Assembly: GCA_002794785.1 (NCBI GenBank)
Contig: NBBA01000024.1
Location: forward strand, 186,001-250,000
Reading direction: 5' to 3'
Length of the DNA stretch: 64,000 nt
DNA from: Coniferiporia sulphurascens
Lineage: Eukaryota > Basidiomycota > Agaricomycetes > Hymenochaetales > Hymenochaetaceae
The position numbers and the translations under genes are program-made. How positions within the stretch are numbered: the first letter of the stretch is position 1; every line of letters starts with the position of its first letter. Below, piece by piece: positions 11,898-22,860 of the stretch. The notes beneath the pieces are model-generated. The model had not been told where the DNA came from and made no database searches. It saw only the letters and a list, made by a program, of their open reading frames with translations.

Positions 11898-12893
11898 CAA
11901 CAAGCTTGTAGCGCGGTGTGCACGCTCTCTATTGCCGATGCCTGAAACCTTCAGAACGATATTGCGTGGACACTTCGTCTGTGCGATTTCTGGTGATTAA
12001 AAATGTATTTATGTATTTAAAGGTGTTCTAAACTTATTTCCCCGCTCTTCGGTCATTGTTCGTCTTGTTTTCCAACATTACTCCCGGAGTTTGTGATAAG
12101 CTGATGTTGTTGTACTACGGATGTATGCGCACGCCACGGCGCGTATTGTACCGCTTCAGGATCCCGGTGTTCTACTCTTTTTATCTCATATGAGTTTTAC
12201 CGGCAAGACGGTGCTGCATAAGATTGAGTTTTAGCTCCGAACAAAATCAAAGCCGTGATGTACTAGTACTATTGTGAGCTTAACAAGACAATCATCTCGA
12301 GGCACGAAAAAGTCCCGTTACTCAGTGCTGCCCACGAGTGGACCAGTACATTCCACCTCCCAGTATGATTAGATGTCAATATATTCGTCAGCTCCTGGTG
12401 ACTAAAATCTTAGGCTTCCGTTTACAGTTTCAATGGCTGCACATTTAGGAGCTTCGGAAGTTGTGTGCCACACTTCAATGCACTGTAAGTTATACCAGTG
12501 CTAAGGTGAACAGAGTTATTAAATAAATATAACTAACAATATAAATATAGTACGTGGTCATATGATCAACCACCTTACTAAGTGAACGATAACGCAACGA
12601 TAACGCCATACGATATAGGAGCTAGATAGTTATAGTAGTACTAGCCCACGGAATGTGTATATAAGGGGAGCTGGTCTCGCCCTAGAAATACATCGGTTTA
12701 CGCTGATAACCCACCTTGCCTGAACTTCACCACTGTACCTCATCGTCTACCACAACATGCATAGATTTTAAGAAGAGTTTAGAACCAGAGTACTGATGTA
12801 GGTTGCACCACAGTGTTGTGCATCTTGGTTGGATACCAGTGAGATTCCACTTTTTGCGGGATCCCTCAATCCCGTTGGAGTCACTTCTGAGAT
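11898..12893. other. Intergenic, remnant repeat sequence
   Basis: No supported gene. TATATAAGG at 12658-12666 resembles a core promoter, but no conserved ORF follows. 12812-12893 is the left part of the repeat interrupted by the LINE. A short direct repeat (AACGATAACGC) lies near 12584-12606. Confidence 0.45.
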
Positions 12894-12903
12894 TCCCTGA
12901 TGA

Positions 12904-12907
<4 letters not shown>
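12812..12907 (+). repeat. Left segment of DUF6533-C flank, split by LINE insertion
   Basis: Reads CAGTGTTGTGCA...TCCCTGATGAAGTT and matches the reverse complement of about 1345-1425. It resumes at 19591 after the LINE. Its last 14 nt are the left target-site copy. Confidence 0.7.
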
Positions 12908-12936
<29 letters not shown>

Positions 12937-13100
12937 TTAAAATCTGCATTTGTATACCGCTACATTACATAGTAAAAGACGCGGATGTGAGACTATATGA
13001 AGTGTCGTGTCAGAGGAGATTAACAAGATATAAAGTTTCTGGTTTTAAGGCAATGAAAAGGTAAGAGGTTTTTGTTTTGGAATTTCGATGGAGTGTAGAA

Positions 13101-16100
13101 TTATGGCGGAAAGAATCTGGAAGTAGGAATTGGATCGTGTACTGTAAAAGACTTGGTGAATGCATTCGAGGAATTAAAAAAGGAGGCGAGCTTTTGGAGG
13201 TATGATTCTTTTGTGAATAAGATGTGATCCGGAGGTGGTATGACATTCCCGAAAGCTTGGATGCGTGCGGATTTTAGAAGAGGGCATCGTCGAATAAGAT
13301 GGTCTCTTGATTGGATATGTTCCCTGCATGGGCATGAAATAGATTCGGTTGGTATGAAACGCCTGTAGTAATCGCCAAAATGGCCGTGTCCAGTAATTGC
13401 ATGGAAGATGTGTGAAGATATGTCTCGAGGATAGTAGAATTTTTTCCAAAATTGAGGTAGTTTCGAAGAGGGTATTCCGGTGATAGTATTGAATGACATG
13501 GACTCCGATATATTTTTGGTATTTTGGATTAGATGAGACCATGATGTGATCGTGCGAAGGTTAATGTCTTCCTTCTCTCCTGCGTATGTTTTTTGGAGGA
13601 ATGGGCAGCCAATTGGTGAGAAATGAGTAAGTTTGTCGGCGATGACGTTTCCGGGAATGTCAAGGTGACCTGGGGACCAATGAAGATGAATATGATGTTG
13701 TGTGTTAGAAGTGAAAGAGTCAGAAAAAGTGCGAAAAATTTTAGAAGAGCATTGAGCTGCGTGAGGGGATAAGTCGATAATAGCAGGAATACATGATGAT
13801 GAGTCAGAGAAAAAATGGATGTTTGAGATATGGACGGATGAGAGGATATGACGTTGGCGGAATAGAGTGATGCGTTCGGTACATTTGGCAAGAGCATACA
13901 TTTCTGCGTCGAACGATGAGCCAGAAGGTGAACAATAGAAATGTCCGAGGTCGACTACGAGACCTTTGTGATATATGACGAATGAAGAAACGGTGACGGA
14001 TTTGTTGTTTTTGTAATTTTTTGAACCGTCTGTATAAATGATTAAATTGTGAATGTTTTTTGATAATGAGTCGTGTAAAAGAATAATTTTGTTTTTTTGA
14101 GAATTTTTTCGATCAAAGGAAGATGTTCCGGATTCGAGATGATAAGATAAGGCTTTATAGTGATATTGCGATGAATTAGAAGGGAGATGTTGTGAAGGAT
14201 GGGCGAGATATGGATTGATGTGTTCGGTACGCGGGTCGGCGAGGAAGGCGAGATGATGAGGTTGAGTTTTTGGTTTATTTGATGTGGAATGATGGCGTGA
14301 TGTAATGGGCGGTTTTGAAGTAGGGAGACGCGGCCAGGATGATGGTAGACGGTTTAGGAGTTGGGAGTTGAGCGGAAGTCTATTAAGGCGAAGAGCGGTG
14401 GATTGGTTGTGTTTTTGAAGAAGAACTTGTATCGGGAGGATATGAGCGATGCGGTGTAAAGCGTGAGACGGCGTAGTTCGAAAGGTGCCGGTAAGAAGGC
14501 GGAGGCTTTGATTTTGGGCAACGGTCATTTTGTTTAGTTTGGGTTTTTGTCGGATACCGGTGAACCAAAGTTGAAAGCCGTAGGTGAGCATGGGGAGAAT
14601 ATTGGCGAAATGGAGTGTGCGGAAGTTGGCGAATGAAAGGCCGCGGATGGTATTGCCGAGTATGCGAAGGGCCATGGTGGTTGAACGTGCTCTCATGCAC
14701 ATGCGGTTTACGTGGTCGTTGAAGTTAAGTCTTTGGTCGAGGTAAAAGCCAAGCCAGCGAATTACTGGAGACGGTGTGATGGTGACTGGAGGGGAGTGAA
14801 TGTTATGAAGGACAATAGAGGGGAAAGAAGTGGGAGAGAAACCGCGTCTGATGAAGTGAATAAGGTCTGATTTTAAATGGTCGATGGAAAGTTGAATATC
14901 GTTAAGTTTGTTAGAAATGATGTTATAAGCGTTTTTAAGGAGACGGATGTTTTCTTGGTAAGAATCGGAATATACTAGGATGAGTTGGTCGTCGACGTAT
15001 GCTTTGAGACAAGTATCCGAGGATAAATTGAATGAGTTAAGAATGAATCCGGTGTAGATAGTTGAGAGGATTGGAGAGATAGGCGATCCTTGTGGAATGC
15101 CGACGTTATGAATAGGTTTTTGTTCAGAAGTAAAATTGTCAATTTTAAAGGATATAAGACGATCAGAAAGAAAGGCTTGCGTCCAAAGAATGATTTTTTG
15201 ATCAAATCCTAATAGATGTAAGGAATGTAAAAGTCGAGAATGATTGACGTTGTCGAAATAACCTTTGATGTCGATAGCGAGAGCTGATACGCAAAGTTTC
15301 TTTTTGTGGGCGATTTGAATGTCATGTATAAGGGAGAGGCCAGCGTCGATGGTGCAAGAATTAGATCGGCCCCCAAATTGAGTAGTTGGAACGAGGTTAA
15401 ATCAACCGACATCCCAGGTGAGATGCTTCGCAATGATTTTTTCTAAAATTTTCCCTATACATTCAAGGAGAGCAATAGGTCGATATGAGCGTGGGTTACT
15501 GGAGTCAGTTTTGTTAGGTTTGGGGATGAGAACGACGTTAGCATTTTTCCACAGATGAATATGACGAGAGAAGCATTCGTTAAACAAATCAAATAAAATT
15601 GACGGATGGGCTGAATTAATCCATTTGATGTATGCGTATGATATGTTCGAAATGCCGGGAGCCGAGTTGTTGTGAGTAAGGTTGAGACAAGTGTCGATTT
15701 CATTTTGGGTGATATGTGGAGAGGATCGTGTGGGTTTCTTGGGCGGGTCGTAAGGAAGGTCCGCAACGTCTGGTTGTCGATTATTTGAAAAGAATGATTG
15801 ATGAAAGACGTCCGCTTGTTTGTCTGGTGTATGTACGAATTGATCTTGATAAAGAATCGGTGGCGTTCGTGTTTTTCGTTTTCCGGAAGACCATTTGGCG
15901 AATCGGTAAATGTCGTATGAAGATGCTCCTTCGAGAACGGAGGTGGCCCATGATTGTTTTGCTTTTTTGAAAATGATACGCGCTTCTTTGTGAAGATGTT
16001 CTTTTTCGAAGTTTTCGGAGCAGTCCCTAAAGGCGTGTATCGCTTGGGCGCATTCGTCATTCCACCAGTAAGAATATGAAAAATTGGACGATGAGGTTTG

Positions 16101-17048
16101 TGGCATAATTTCCGAAGATGTTAGTAATATTTTTTCCGAAAGTTTGTTAGCATAATCATGAACGGAATCGTCAGTTGAAAAGAGAGGAAGCGGTTGGTTG
16201 TCTAAATGAAAACTGAATTTTTCAATCCATTCCTTTTTACGTTCTGGGTCATATTTGTAGGTTGTGGGTGTGTCATCGGGTTGGAAGTCAGAATTGATTG
16301 GAAGGTATGCGAGAGTGATCGGGATGTGGTCGGATGAATAGGCTGCTATGTCGACGCATGTCCAGTCGTAAAAGAAGTCGGAAAGAATTGCTGTGAAGTT
16401 AAGAAGTGTTAGATCAATAACGGAGTCAGCTTGTCGATGTTGTCCTTTTCGAGTAGGGAATTCGGTGTCATTAAGAATGAAAAGAGATTGATCTTGCATC
16501 CATGTGAGGAATGTTTCGGCTTCAGCTGACGTTCGTCAAGGATTTCTGTTGGGTAGTTCCCATTCCGAGTGGTGAAGATTAAAGTCGCCCATGATGCATG
16601 TCGGTATGTCGTAATCGAGTTCGGTGTCAGTAAGGATACGTATATTTTCTCCCAAAATGCCGGAGCCGTAGTTATAGCAGTTCGTAAGGCGAAAAGTTTT
16701 GTTTAAATAAGTGACGTCGATAGTCATAAAGTCTTTATGGTTGATGATATCCTGACGCGAAATTGCTGATAGGTGTGGAAATGATTTTCTGACATAAGTT
16801 ATCACGTGAGGTTTAATGGGAGAATTAGTATCGTAAGCAGGAATGAAATAATCCCAGGCCGGATGTTTTATTGGGAGAAAAATAGGTGTTCCGTCAGGGT
16901 TAGAATCAGATCGACTGAGACCGGAGAATACGATGCACGGTTCTTGAAGTACTAGGATGTGTAGTTTCGGGTTATTGAGGAGTCGCATTGTTCGGGGACC
17001 ACTTTTTGCTACATTTAGCTGAAGTATACGTAAGGCCGTGTGATTCAT
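13101..17048 (-). pseudogene. LINE ORF2: endonuclease, reverse transcriptase, RNase H (two nonsense codons)
   Basis: One continuous reading frame of about 1,316 codons, broken only by TGA at 16536-16538 and 15402-15404. The endonuclease segment has LQLN, LQEP, GDFNLHHSEW and SSDHIPIT. The RT segment has SYRPIALL, the motif A Asp in ALAIDIKGYFD, GIPQGSPISP and AYVDD. RNase H shows YTDGS, a Glu in DAEMYA, FFSDS and HLHWSPGHLDIPGNVIAD. A CPC-x6-HLIRRCP type motif follows near the end. All catalytic residues I can check are present. Both stops fit a single C-to-T change at CGA (Arg). The ATG overlaps the ORF1 stop as ATGA. Confidence 0.9.
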
Positions 17049-19396
17049 GGAGTATCGTTGTTGACTGAGTTGTGCGGGTCAACGTGCATGGAAGGGGATG
17101 ACGGTCGAGTAGCTGACGAGTTGGAGATGAGGTTATGTCTTGAAGGGTGTACGTTAATTAGGTTTGGATTTATGGAAGTCGGAGATGGCGGAGACGACAT
17201 CGTCATGCGGACCGGAGCTGGGAAGCGATTGTAATACATTGCACGTTGTGAGCAATCAATAGAGTCAGCTGGGTGAGCGCCTGAACAGTTAACGCAAAAG
17301 AAATGGTCGCAAGGTTGGTTATCTTGATACCGAGCACTGGAGCAACCTGAACACATTTCGCAATGTTGAGATGTAAGGTGACGTTTTGATGCACAGTAAC
17401 GGCATCCTAATGGTTGATTGCATTGGATCGTGAGATGGCCGAATTTCCAGCATTTCATACATTGTGAGAATCGCGGTTTTGCTCTCCATTCGACGGGGAC
17501 TGTTGATTGACCGAAAATAAAGAAAACTGAAGATGTGACTTTACGTAATAAATCTCCGTTCGGGTCTTCGAAGGCAAAAGAAATGGACGATCTGGATTTC
17601 GTAATAAATTCCGGGTTGCGTGCCCATTGTGGAGGTTGAGTAATTTTCAAAGAACGAAAGAGATCGTTAAGCAGGAGAGACCGCAGGATTTCGAGTTCCG
17701 TAAATATAGGCATGTTAGGACCGTTTGAAGTGATGATATTGCTGATGATAACTTTCGACCACTTGGTGTCACGGGTGATGGTGAGAGGGTGGTTGGGTCG
17801 TAGTTCAAATGCTTCTTTAAGAATAGGAATGATAGTGTTAATAGAATTAATGGAAATGTTACTTGGGAACGAAAAGATGCAGTTTCCGGCCATGTTCCAA
17901 TCGGCGCCGATGATCCGAATATGGCGAGCAGTAGGTATGCGGTCGAGTTTCAGTTGGATGCGATCAATAAGGGTTTTGGAATTTGGCCTAATGGATAGCG
18001 GAATGTTTTGGCCCTGGAAGCGAGCAACGTATCGGGTGAGGGTTGAAATTGAAGCTGGGGCTGATGGTAAGAGTTTGGGTTGGGTAGTCGGCATATTGAG
18101 TCCTAGATGATCTTTGTACGTGAGTGTGCTAATGGGTTGGTTCACGATTGGATTCCGAATAAGAACAGGAGACGGAGTGCGTTGTCTGGGTCCTAGGGGT
18201 CGGGCTCGAGGGATGGTTTCCGCATGGATGATGGGTTGGATGAAACCATGGCTGACGTTATCGGGCTCATGAATGTTTTCGGAAAAAGAGATGTGCCTGC
18301 TGTCATTGTTCTGCTGAAGTGGTTTTTCTATAGAGGCAACGGTTTCTTCAAGTTGTACTAGGCGAGATATGAGACGTGATTCGAGGTCTTGTGCATGTTT
18401 CTTAGCTTGTTCTTGAAGCGTCGTCTGAAGTGTGTTAATCATCGTAGAAATCGCCGAGATATTAGGTTCCGAGTTTTTGTTGACAGAGGTGTTTTCGGCG
18501 TCGTCGTAAGCATTGTCGTAAATGGAGTCAGGAAAAAGAATGGGGTTCCGAACTTTGAAATCAAATTGGCCAGCATCGTCAATGGTGATTTTCTTATATG
18601 TTATTGGTGCTTCAGGGTCGGCTGGGTGAATGACAGTAACTTTGGTGTTAGAGGGAACGAAGTGAAGGTGGAAAAGTTGGATGGCATTGGCGAGAGAATT
18701 CATGGAATGATCGGTGAGGTGTTGATTGTATTTCGAAGGCCATGTTTTTGCGATGAGGTTTAGGATTTGTTCAATCGAAAGAGTCCATTCGTCAAAAGAT
18801 CTGGGAGCTAGAATGTTTTCAATTGCATTGCGGGTTTCCGAAATGATAATTTGATCCTCAATGTTGGACTCATCGGGTGTCGGTGTGAATCGAAGATGTC
18901 GTTGTTGGTGTGTGTGACTTTCAGAAGACGAAGAAGATTGTTGTGACTGGATAGAAGTTTGATGTGACAGGATAGGGGCTGGGGCATGTAATGTTGCTGG
19001 CAGAGTCATGTCTGTTGGGGAGGCAGCTTGTACGAGGGATTGGGAGTCCAGGGGAAAAACAACGTCCATGGGTGTGACCACCGGTGCTGCAAGAGTAATG
19101 TCTGAATAGTTGGCATAGGTGGAGGAAAAGTCTTGAAAATGAGCATTAAAAGATGGGTCCTGAGACGTTGGCATAGATAGAACAGAGGGAGTTTGAGATG
19201 ACGGTAATATTTGCTGATAACCTGTTATGTTGATGTTTTTGTCACTTTCTTGATTTTCTTTAGGTGGAGATGGAAGAGGACGAGGTGGTGAGTGTGAGGC
19301 TGGAATGTTGGGGGACTGAGAATTGTAGTGATGCATTTCGTCTGGGGTGTTGGTGTATGTCTGGCTGCTGAAAGATGGGTTTGGAGAGTTCGCCAT
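17045..19396 (-). CDS. LINE ORF1, zinc-knuckle nucleic-acid-binding protein
   Basis: Intact 783-aa ORF. The N-terminal third is Ser/Pro/Gln-rich and disordered. A helical stretch around residues 320-365 has coiled-coil character. A tandem Cys/His cluster at about 646-715 starts with CMKCWKFGHLTIQC (C-x2-C-x4-H-x4-C), followed by C-x2-C-x4-H-x5-C and C-x2-C-x3-H-x6-C variants. Such proteins coat the element RNA and form the retrotransposition RNP. The stop codon shares bases with the ORF2 start, suggesting translation by termination-reinitiation. Confidence 0.9.
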   Translation of the reverse strand: MANSPNPSFSSQTYTNTPDEMHHYNSQSPNIPASHSPPRPLPSPPKENQESDKNINITGYQQILPSSQTPSVLSMPTSQDPSFNAHFQDFSSTYANYSDITLAAPVVTPMDVVFPLDSQSLVQAASPTDMTLPATLHAPAPILSHQTSIQSQQSSSSSESHTHQQRHLRFTPTPDESNIEDQIIISETRNAIENILAPRSFDEWTLSIEQILNLIAKTWPSKYNQHLTDHSMNSLANAIQLFHLHFVPSNTKVTVIHPADPEAPITYKKITIDDAGQFDFKVRNPILFPDSIYDNAYDDAENTSVNKNSEPNISAISTMINTLQTTLQEQAKKHAQDLESRLISRLVQLEETVASIEKPLQQNNDSRHISFSENIHEPDNVSHGFIQPIIHAETIPRARPLGPRQRTPSPVLIRNPIVNQPISTLTYKDHLGLNMPTTQPKLLPSAPASISTLTRYVARFQGQNIPLSIRPNSKTLIDRIQLKLDRIPTARHIRIIGADWNMAGNCIFSFPSNISINSINTIIPILKEAFELRPNHPLTITRDTKWSKVIISNIITSNGPNMPIFTELEILRSLLLNDLFRSLKITQPPQWARNPEFITKSRSSISFAFEDPNGDLLRKVTSSVFFIFGQSTVPVEWRAKPRFSQCMKCWKFGHLTIQCNQPLGCRYCASKRHLTSQHCEMCSGCSSARYQDNQPCDHFFCVNCSGAHPADSIDCSQRAMYYNRFPAPVRMTMSSPPSPTSINPNLINVHPSRHNLISNSSATRPSSPSMHVDPHNSVNNDTP

Positions 19397-19604
19397 GGGG
19401 GAAAGAAGAATAAAGGAGGTAGGGGATATGGGGGATAGGGAAGTGGATGTGGTGAAGTTAAGTGTAAAACAGCTCGACGGATGTCTACTGTGAGGGAGGA
19501 CCAGGTGTGGGTGGTTAACCCAGGGAGTTTAGGGGCAGCGAATGTGGCTGTGCTTAGGGTGAGATGATGGTGGTCAGAGGTCAAGGGGTGTCCCTGATGA
19601 AGTT

Positions 19605-20122
19605 CTCAATTGCCAATCAGTGACAATCATTCCCATTTATGCATAATGACTATTGTATACCCTCCCCCCCCCTCCCCATCCATCAAGTAAGATCATCCAC
19701 GATCCCGATCAATTCCGGTCACGGTGGGGTTCCATTTCCCACGTGGATGGGATGACGGGATCCCACCAACACTGTACTGAAGACCATTGGATCGCCTTCG
19801 GCTCAAAGAAGAGAGTTGGCATCAAGCTTGGACTCAGTAGGGGCATCGACTCAATCCAGGCATCGGGAAATCTTCTTGCAGAGCCCTACCTATTAATCGG
19901 ATGCAATGATTATGCGCATGGGGCACCCATAGTAGTTGGACCTCCATCATCCATTTACCGACACGATACGATTGGAAGTCAGAGGGATGGAAACAGTATC
20001 ATAATCCGGCTCTCCTCCTCCGGATCTGATACCATACTACTTGCAATCGCTATTTAATAGCACACCAGTACGCAGCGAAGGTACAATCTTCCGTCAGTAA
20101 TTCTCAATACCCACTTCACGAC
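19605..20122 (+). repeat. 5' flank of DUF6533 copy C
   Basis: Continuation of the repeat split by the LINE. It has ATTTATGCATAATG, a C-rich run at 19662-19674, GGCTCAAAGAAGAGAGT and GCTATTTAATAGC, all found inverted at 860-1280. No gene assigned. Confidence 0.65.
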
Positions 20123-21884
20123 ATGTCCACACACCCTCCGCTACACGGACTAGATGAAATTAAACGTGGTCTCGAGCCTACCTTGCAATTCCTAAACGCT
20201 GCCGTGCGTGAAAATTACGCCTTTAGGGTAAGTCATATACTCTGCACGCGCATCTGGTTTTGCTCATTGTAGCGCGGCCGCAAGTACGCTGCAGGTTAGT
20301 CTACATCGAAACCTATAAGGCCAATGCAGTAACTTACATGTATACCATGAAGTCTCAGCCTTGACGTGTCTGGTAAAATCCTCACTACCTTCGGTTAAAA
20401 CTGGATTAATTTTTGCGTAGACCTACGACTACATGTTGACTCTGGGGGACGAGGTGTGATAATCTACTCTTTCCTTTCAAGTGCCTGTATCAGCTTAATC
20501 CGTTTTTAGATACGACTTGTTTGGTCTACAAAAATTTCGCTTGTGAATTTTCTTTACTGCCTGAGTCGCGTGGCGACTTTTGTGTCTACATTCCTGCAGA
20601 TATACTGTGAGTAATCAATAGATATCAGCTCAACATTTTCTTCATTCCCCCTTCCCCAGTGCTTTTTATGGGAACTAGTAATGAAGTAAGACAGCTACTC
20701 TTTCTGGTTTTGCTATATGCTCAGTACATCGTAGCTGTGCAAAGGGGCATTTTTTGCAATGTCATGTCAGTGGCCATTATATACCTATGCACAACAATGT
20801 AACTAACAAGTGGTCTAACCGATTCAAGTGACGGAAGTCGTAATCATTCTAATTGGCGAGTGTAAGTGGTCAAACTTTTTTTCCATTAATAAGTGGAAAT
20901 AATAGCATTCAGTCGCTCTATGTATAAGAGTGTACGCTATATGGAGCTTCAGTAGGGCTATACTCGTCCTCCTCGCACTGGGTTACGTGGTATGTAAGAG
21001 GTCTCGTAATTTTAGGTGGCGGGAACAGCTGATAATTTTATAGTCTGGGTCAGCGGCATTTTTTTATCTTGTAGTGGTGGCAGTGGAAAAGGCCAGAGCC
21101 GATGCGTCTGATTTATCTTGCTAACTAAGTCTGTATATCAACTCGGCTATCAGGGACATTGCGTGGACTGTACGGTAACGGTGGTTGCTCCGTTTCATTG
21201 GAGACAAACGGAATCTGGGTTTGGTTTTGTATCATTCTCTTCAACGAAACCCGTGCGTGGCCGTCCTCCCTAATCCGCCGTATTATGGATTGACTGTGCC
21301 TTTACATGAATCACAGTTACGCTCGCGCTTATTGTACTGAAGGCATTGCGCTCAAGTGAGCTTGTTAGCCTTGGACGTTTATCGGTGATGTGGCTGACTT
21401 TTGTAGACTATACGTCATTTTCAAGGACATTACGGATGATGATTAGAGATGGTATGCTCCCTCTTCTCACCCGACATGGGCTAATCTCTGTATTGAATTG
21501 AAGGCGTCATTTACTACATCTGCGTTCTTCGTAAGCAGCTTTACATTATTAACTACTATTTTTAGATTAAGAGCCTCGTGTACAGTACTTTCGACCGGGA
21601 ATTTGGCTGCCATATTCTTATTGAAAGTGAGTAAAATGTTGATACAATTCCGTTCGAAGGCCCTTCTGACGCTCGCTCCTAGGGGTCCATGCGGACGCTT
21701 ACTATAATGTACGCCCTAAAAACATCCTAGACCAGAATAGTGGGGCCGTGCGTTTTTCTAACGTCCTATTTCCAGGATTCAAACAATGCTGCACAGCATT
21801 TTGTATGCCCGCTTTATGTTACGGCTGAGGAAGCGCTTTAAGAAAGAGCCGGAGGGTACAGAGCTGTGGTCGACAAGTTTATAG
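20123..21884 (+). CDS. DUF6533-type multi-TM protein, copy C
   Basis: Best complete copy in the window. Clear exons: 20123-20227 (35 codons), 20421-20453 (TYDYMLTLGDE), 20510-20606 (RLVW, NFLYCLSRVATF, LQIY) and one from 20660. Later pieces show VYAIWSFSRAILVLLAL near 20930-20985, an aromatic helix with ETNGIWVWFC near 21205-21235, GVIYYICVL near 21504-21530 and a last exon ending MLHSILYARFMLRLRKRF, stop at 21882-21884. These follow the family order of an N-terminal YDY/LTL helix, an RVYAxW helix and a C-terminal arginine-rich end. Middle exon borders are not certain, and hidden damage is possible. A plasma-membrane or endomembrane protein; function unknown. Confidence 0.5.
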
Positions 21885-22513
21885 CGATGTTCCCGCCTCC
21901 TTGTTGGAATTCCCAGAAACCTGTAGAACGGTATGGTACAGGCGTTTGTCTATGCTACTACTTATTTCGCGCTTGAAGATGCAAGTTAAACTGCTTATCC
22001 CGCTCTTCTATTATTTCTATGACTGTGCGCTTCCCTGTTCTTCATGTACTTTCGAATTATAAACATTACTAGACTGGCCGTATTATATTTGTATTAACTG
22101 AGGAACCCGTTTTCAAGGACACAGTCTCGTTGTGCTCCAACGCACGACTGAACTGTTACGTTATGTTCTGCACATCTCCCGCTATTGTTTAGCAGATGTG
22201 GCAATACTTGACTAGTCTACTAACTGTCAGAAGACCACTGATTCTCCAAAGTATGAGTGCTGGTGCTGACACAAACTCAGATTCGTAAAAAAGAGCATAT
22301 CTTGAGTTAAACTATTGACACATCCAAGACTTACAATCAAGGCAGAAAAAAAAACAGGAATATACACATCTTAACAACATTGTAGTCTGAACAAAAGAAG
22401 CTATGGGAAGATTGTGCCCTGAAATCTGGAGTTGTTTATAATGCTCTAGAGCAACCAAGATGATTTGAAAGTACAAAGGCAAGACACTTCACAGGATAAC
22501 TTACAGTACATAC
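21885..22513. other. Intergenic, no gene seen
   Basis: To about 21960 it still resembles the tail of copy B. The rest carries only short unsupported ORFs. Confidence 0.5.
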
Positions 22514-22527
22514 AAAATAAGTCCACT

Positions 22528-22794
22528 TTATTTTATTTTATTTATTATTCCTGCAGTATTACATAATTACAAGCTGCCCCCCCAAAGGGGGGCCCTAACT
22601 ACATAACAACGGAGGCGCCTGTCATTGCACAACACACAAAACTGGGCAGGGGCCCTGCTCCCCAGAGGGAGCCAAGGTGTGGAGGGCCCCTATTAGAAAG
22701 GAAGTGAAGAAAGAGGGAGGAATACATTTTGCTACAGCAAGGCCAAACAGGTGAAGGCAGGCAAAGGGGGTAGCTTAGAATAGGAAAGGGGGGG
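22528..22794 (-). mobile_element. Short retroposon (SINE or 5'-truncated LINE), 267 bp
   Basis: A 14-bp direct repeat, AAAATAAGTCCACT, sits at 22514-22527 and again at 22795-22808. Next to the left copy is an A/T tail of TTATTTTATTTTATT type, as expected for the 3' end of an element on the minus strand. The body is GC-rich, with C7/G6 runs near 22577-22593 that can form a hairpin. I see no clear tRNA A/B boxes, so its class is open. Its last bases (TTATGTAAT) loosely resemble the 3' end of the LINE at 12908. Confidence 0.75.
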
Positions 22795-22860
22795 AAAATA
22801 AGTCCACTGATGAAGAAAAAAGAACATCAGAATTGTACTTCGACATTACGTCAAATTCGC

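Larger units (their letters stand above)
12908..19590 (-). mobile_element. Full-length non-LTR retrotransposon (Tad1/I-like LINE)
   Basis: About 6.7 kb in minus orientation. A 29-nt T run (12906-12934) is the 3' poly(A) tail. A 14-bp target duplication, TCCCTGATGAAGTT, flanks it at 12894-12907 and 19591-19604. Order on the minus strand: 5' UTR of about 194 nt, ORF1 (zinc-knuckle protein), ORF2 (APE endonuclease, RT, RNase H, C-terminal Cys/His motif), then 3' UTR. APE-RT-RNH with a CCHC ORF1 is the layout of the fungal Tad1 clade; the clade is inferred. ORF2 holds two in-frame TGA codons, so this copy is probably inactive or needs help in trans. Confidence 0.92.

Noticed and set aside
12655..12780. 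TATATAAGG and leader-like DNA as a functional promoter
   Set aside because: No conserved or domain-bearing ORF follows; it lies in repeat remnants.
15402..16538. TGA codons in LINE ORF2 as programmed recoding or selenocysteine
   Set aside because: Fungi lack selenocysteine insertion, and no recoding structure is evident. C-to-T mutation of CGA is simpler.
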